Assembly (NCBI GenBank): GCA_029884455.1
Contig: JAOUHU010000007.1
Span: 24,780-88,779, forward strand
Length of the DNA: 64,000 nucleotides
Origin: Gammaproteobacteria bacterium
GTDB lineage: Bacteria; Pseudomonadota; Gammaproteobacteria; Steroidobacterales; Woeseiaceae
Direction of reading: 5' to 3'
This document shows, one piece after another, positions 61,026 to 64,000 of this stretch (positions are counted from its first letter, which is position 1; every line of letters begins with the position of its first letter). The notes under the pieces were generated by a model, which worked only from the letters and a program-made list of their open reading frames with translations, had not been told where the DNA came from and searched no databases. The position numbers and the translations under genes are program-made.

Positions 61026-62533
61026 GACAGGAACATCGCGTAAGCCGGGTTGTCGCTTTCTTCCCAGTGCGCATAACCGAGCTCGGTCAGGTGCGCTTCC
61101 AGTTCCTCGGTGTCGTCATTTGGTACGTCAATGCCGGCAAGAATCCGGCCGAAGTCTGAGCCGTGATTGCGGTAGTGAAACAGGCTGATATTCCAGTCAG
61201 TACCGATCGCCTGTAGAAAATCCAGCAATGCGCCTGGACGCTCCGGAAATTCAAACCGGAACAGGCGTTCGTTGGCAACGCCCGCCGCGGGCCCGCCCAC
61301 CATGTGCCGCACGTGCAGCTTGGCCATCTCGTTGTCGCTGAGGTCCACGGCCGGGTAGCCTGCCGCGCGCAACGTGTCGAGTAATTCTTTGCGCTCGCCT
61401 CGGCCACGGCTCAGTTGCACGCCAACGAAGATATGCGCATTGCGCGTGTCGCTATAGCGATAGTTGAACTCGGTGATGCTGCGGCGACCAATGACTTCGC
61501 AAAAACGCCGGAAACTGCCGGGTTCCTCGGCAATTTCTGCTGCCAGCAGCATTTCCGACTGGTCGCCTATAGCCGCGCGTTCGGCGATATGTCGCAAGCG
61601 GTCGAAATTTACGTTGGCGCCGCTGCTGACGGTTACAAATGTTCGTTGTTTCACGCCGTTTTCGGCCAGGTACTTGCGAAGCCCGGCAACCGCCAGCGCA
61701 CCGGCAGGTTCTACGATGGAACGGGTGTCCTCATAGATATCACGAATTGCGGCGCAGATCTGATCCGTGTCGACGGTGATAAATTCGTCAACGAATTGCT
61801 GGCATAGCCGCAGCGTCTGTTCTCCGACACGCTTTACCGCCACCCCATCGGCAAAAATGCCGACGTGATCGAGCGTGACAATCCGGCCAGCCGCGACGGA
61901 ATCGCGCATCGCCGCGGAATCATCCGGCTCGACGCCGATAACACGTACCCCGGGCCGGAGCGCCTTGATGTAGGCGGCGATACCCGCGATCAGTCCGCCG
62001 CCGCCCACTGGTACGAAAACAGCATCCGGCTCGTCGTCGACCTGGCGCAGAATTTCAGCGCCGATTGTTCCTTGGCCGGCAATGACCTCGAGGTCGTCAA
62101 ACGGATGAATGAAAATAAGGTCCTGCTCGCGCATCAACACGCTGGCGTGTGCAAACGCTTCATCGTAGTTGTCGCCGTGCAGCTTGACCTCGCCGCCCAA
62201 TGCCCGCACGGCATTGACCTTGATTGACGGGGTAGTGACCGGCATCACGATAAGGGCACGAACCCCACGGCGTTGCGCCGCCAGAGCGACACCTTGCGCG
62301 TGATTGCCTGCGGAGCTGCAAATAACACCCTTGGCGGCATCTGCCATCGATAGTCCGGCCAGCTTGTTATAGGCGCCGCGCAATTTGAAGGAAAATACCG
62401 GTTGCAGGTCCTCGCGCTTGAGCAATACGCGGTTTTCCAGACGGGCCGACAGGTTCCGCGCCAGCTCCAGCGGCGATTCGATCGCCACATCGTAAACGCG
62501 GGCGCTCTCTACCTGTGTAACGAAATCGGTCAT
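61022..62533 (-). CDS. ilvA: Threonine ammonia-lyase, biosynthetic
   Basis: A 503-residue PLP enzyme: catalytic Lys in PVFSFKLRGAYNKL, SSAGNHAQGVALAA, PVGGGGLIAGIAAYIK, and two C-terminal ACT-like regulatory domains (about 320-500; GSFRRFCEVIGRRSITEFNYRY, PERPGALLDFLQAIG). It converts threonine to 2-oxobutanoate and is normally feedback-inhibited by isoleucine; the regulatory half is complete. ATG at 62533 fits the family start. Confidence 0.95.
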   Translation of the reverse strand: MTDFVTQVESARVYDVAIESPLELARNLSARLENRVLLKREDLQPVFSFKLRGAYNKLAGLSMADAAKGVICSSAGNHAQGVALAAQRRGVRALIVMPVTTPSIKVNAVRALGGEVKLHGDNYDEAFAHASVLMREQDLIFIHPFDDLEVIAGQGTIGAEILRQVDDEPDAVFVPVGGGGLIAGIAAYIKALRPGVRVIGVEPDDSAAMRDSVAAGRIVTLDHVGIFADGVAVKRVGEQTLRLCQQFVDEFITVDTDQICAAIRDIYEDTRSIVEPAGALAVAGLRKYLAENGVKQRTFVTVSSGANVNFDRLRHIAERAAIGDQSEMLLAAEIAEEPGSFRRFCEVIGRRSITEFNYRYSDTRNAHIFVGVQLSRGRGERKELLDTLRAAGYPAVDLSDNEMAKLHVRHMVGGPAAGVANERLFRFEFPERPGALLDFLQAIGTDWNISLFHYRNHGSDFGRILAGIDVPNDDTEELEAHLTELGYAHWEESDNPAYAMFLS

Positions 62534-62643
62534 GCTGCGGTTATCGCATAAGCTTGGGTTGTCCGCAAAAAATCTCTGCGAACATCGTAAAAATTGCGTA
62601 CCTTCCCCAGCATAGTGCCGGGCACCGGAGCAAGGATCCAGAA

Positions 62644-63984
62644 TTGGCAAAGCTACTTATCAGCAATGCGCGGCTGGTCAATGAAGGCGAAATTCGTGCA
62701 GTTGACGTACTTGTTGACGGACAGCGAATTGCCCGGATCGACAGCCAGATCGGGGCGGCCGCCGACGTCGAAGTGATTGATGCCAAAGGTCGTTACCTGA
62801 TGCCGGGAATGATTGACGACCAGGTGCACTTTCGCGAGCCGGGGCTGACAGCCAAGGCGGACATGGCAACAGAGTCGGCGGCAGCTGCGGCGGGTGGCGT
62901 TACCAGTTTCATGGACATGCCCAATGTGAATCCGCAAACCACAACCCGGGCAGCGCTGGCCGACAAGTATCGCCTTGCCGAAGGTCGCTGCATGGCGAAT
63001 TTCGGCTTCTATCTCGGCGCCACCAACAGGAATATCGAGGAGATCCGGAGTTTGCGGCAAAACGAGGCCTGCGGCATCAAGACCTTCATGGGCGCATCGA
63101 CCGGTGACATGCTGGTGGATGACCCGCTGGTGCTGGAGAAGATTTTCGCGGATGCACCGATAATAGTGGTCACGCATTGCGAACATTCGCCGACGATCTG
63201 GGAAAATGAGGCCCTTGCCCGGCAAAAATACGGTGAAGATGTCCCCATTGTGGAGCATCCTCGCATCCGTTCGGCCGAGGCCTGTTTTGCGTCCTCCAGT
63301 GTCGCGGTCGACCTTGCGCGACGCCACGATGCCCTGCTGCATGTCTTGCACCTGACAACGGCCATGGAAATGGGACTGTTTTCGACCGCGCATCGTTCGG
63401 CAAAACGAATCACAGCCGAGGTATGCGCGCATCACCTGTACTTTGACGAGTCGCGCTACGCGGATCTCGGTACTCGTATCAAGTGCAACCCGGCCATCAA
63501 GACGAGCAGGGATCGCAAGGGATTGCTGGCGGCACTTAACGACGGCAGGCTCGATATCATTGCCACGGACCACGCACCGCATACGGCGGCCGAGAAGGCG
63601 AATTCCTATTTCAAAGCCCCTGCAGGCCTGCCGCTGGTGCAGCATGTTTTGCAAATACTGTTCGATCTCGTCGCCAGCAAGGAGATCAGCCCGGAGTTAC
63701 TTGTCGATCGTGCCTGTCACGCACCGGCCGACATATTTGGCGTCAGGGACCGCGGTTATGTGCGCGAGGGCTATTTCGCCGACCTGGTCATCGTCGACGA
63801 CGCAAGGCCTTATACGGTCGGGTCTGCGAATGTACTTTACAAGTGTCAGTGGTCGCCGTTCGAGGCGCATACTTTTACCGCCAGTATTGACACGACGATT
63901 ATCAATGGCGCGGTGGTCTTCCAGAACGGCAAGTTGCGGCGCGAAATCGCCGGACAACGGCTGGAATTTACGCGCTCACGATAA
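62644..63984 (+). CDS. Dihydroorotase, DQVHFREPG subtype
   Basis: A 446-residue amidohydrolase for pyrimidine synthesis. Carboxylated Lys (GIKTFMGAS), His (VVTHCEHS), His (VCAHHLYFD) and Asp (IATDHAPH) are in place, but the first metal motif reads DDQVHFREPG with Gln 60 where most enzymes have His (DxHxH). As I recall, this variant is common in Bacteroidetes dihydroorotases. It starts with TTG at 62644 with AAGGA 8 bases upstream; the longer ORF would add 30 residues unlike the family. Confidence 0.9.
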   Translation: MAKLLISNARLVNEGEIRAVDVLVDGQRIARIDSQIGAAADVEVIDAKGRYLMPGMIDDQVHFREPGLTAKADMATESAAAAAGGVTSFMDMPNVNPQTTTRAALADKYRLAEGRCMANFGFYLGATNRNIEEIRSLRQNEACGIKTFMGASTGDMLVDDPLVLEKIFADAPIIVVTHCEHSPTIWENEALARQKYGEDVPIVEHPRIRSAEACFASSSVAVDLARRHDALLHVLHLTTAMEMGLFSTAHRSAKRITAEVCAHHLYFDESRYADLGTRIKCNPAIKTSRDRKGLLAALNDGRLDIIATDHAPHTAAEKANSYFKAPAGLPLVQHVLQILFDLVASKEISPELLVDRACHAPADIFGVRDRGYVREGYFADLVIVDDARPYTVGSANVLYKCQWSPFEAHTFTASIDTTIINGAVVFQNGKLRREIAGQRLEFTRSR

Positions 63985-64000
63985 AGTTTGCCTTTCCGTT

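Noticed and set aside
62653..63654. 333-codon minus-strand open frame
   Set aside because: Antisense to the dihydroorotase gene, whose motifs are intact; low-complexity Arg/His/Cys-rich product without family features.
1..64000. tRNA or rRNA genes, CRISPR arrays, insertion sequences, prophage, integrases, attachment sites, restriction-modification or other defence genes
   Set aside because: None seen. The long inverted repeats found are all short terminator or operator stems, and every large frame belongs to a housekeeping, transport or regulatory family.

Overview
The window reads as chromosomal DNA of a Gammaproteobacterium. It has GC-rich codon use, a dsbA - cytochrome c4 - engB - polA neighbourhood as known from pseudomonads and xanthomonads, LptM, FadE, proteobacterial GshA, a sigma-54/PspF-controlled psp operon and GspAB. 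Three features are unusual for that class: a complete mevalonate route to isoprenoids, an arginine cluster of the N-acylornithine (Xanthomonas/Bacteroidetes) type, and a dihydroorotase whose active-site sequence resembles Bacteroidetes enzymes. I cannot name the genus; a deep-branching marine or soil lineage near Xanthomonadales, Woeseiales or Steroidobacterales would fit. I saw no tRNA, rRNA, CRISPR array, insertion sequence or prophage, and no gene-free stretch longer than about 300 bases.

Layout. 1-8.5 kb: TPR protein fragment, DUF885 metallopeptidase-like protein, L,D-transpeptidase, DsbA-like lipoprotein, cytochrome c4, EngB, PolA and LptM. The polA-engB gap carries a likely small RNA at the place where E. 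coli has Spot 42 and Pseudomonas has ErsA. 8.6-16.7 kb: one long minus-strand arginine operon, argR-argG-(P-loop protein)-argC-argD-argF'-argB-argH, mostly joined by 4-base stop/start overlaps. 16.8-29.2 kb: esterase, NRDE protein, NudC, an orphan FlhC-like regulator diverging from an unknown gene across a repeated operator, an ABC exporter, an SRAP peptidase, a DAK2-DegV fusion, GspB/GspA, DinB and a prenyl diphosphate synthase. 29.3-35.4 kb: mevalonate genes mvaD, phosphomevalonate kinase, an HMG-CoA reductase/mevalonate kinase fusion and idi on the plus strand, with HMG-CoA synthase convergent. 35.4-42.1 kb: DUF4399 lipoprotein, DUF4286/DUF3667 membrane protein, FadE, malate dehydrogenase, and an ECF sigma factor with a putative membrane anti-sigma. 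42.2-44.7 kb: a secreted-peptide/GntR/ABC transporter unit with a palindromic operator and an internal terminator. 44.7-47.6 kb: pspF and the divergent psp operon. 47.6-64 kb: periplasmic protein, GGDEF/EAL protein, bactofilin, DUF2845 protein, GshA, class IV aminotransferase with a sulfotransferase-like partner, tandem paralogous membrane-anchored proteins, ferredoxin reductase, UvrD-like helicase, class II aldolase-like protein, IlvA and dihydroorotase.

Three systems deserve most attention. (1) The arginine operon encodes glutamate-to-argininosuccinate chemistry but shows no N-acylglutamate synthase and no deacylase. Its transcarbamylase has Ala where N-acetyl enzymes have Glu and N-succinyl enzymes have Pro, and a BioD/DUF1611-like P-loop protein sits between argG and argC. 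I suggest a succinyl-type pathway with an unrecognised acylation step. (2) The mevalonate operon contains an HMG-CoA reductase fused directly to mevalonate kinase. (3) The GntR/ABC operon starts with an unlisted 54-residue exported peptide under a strong promoter with a 9-bp palindrome, followed by a perfect terminator before the regulator gene.
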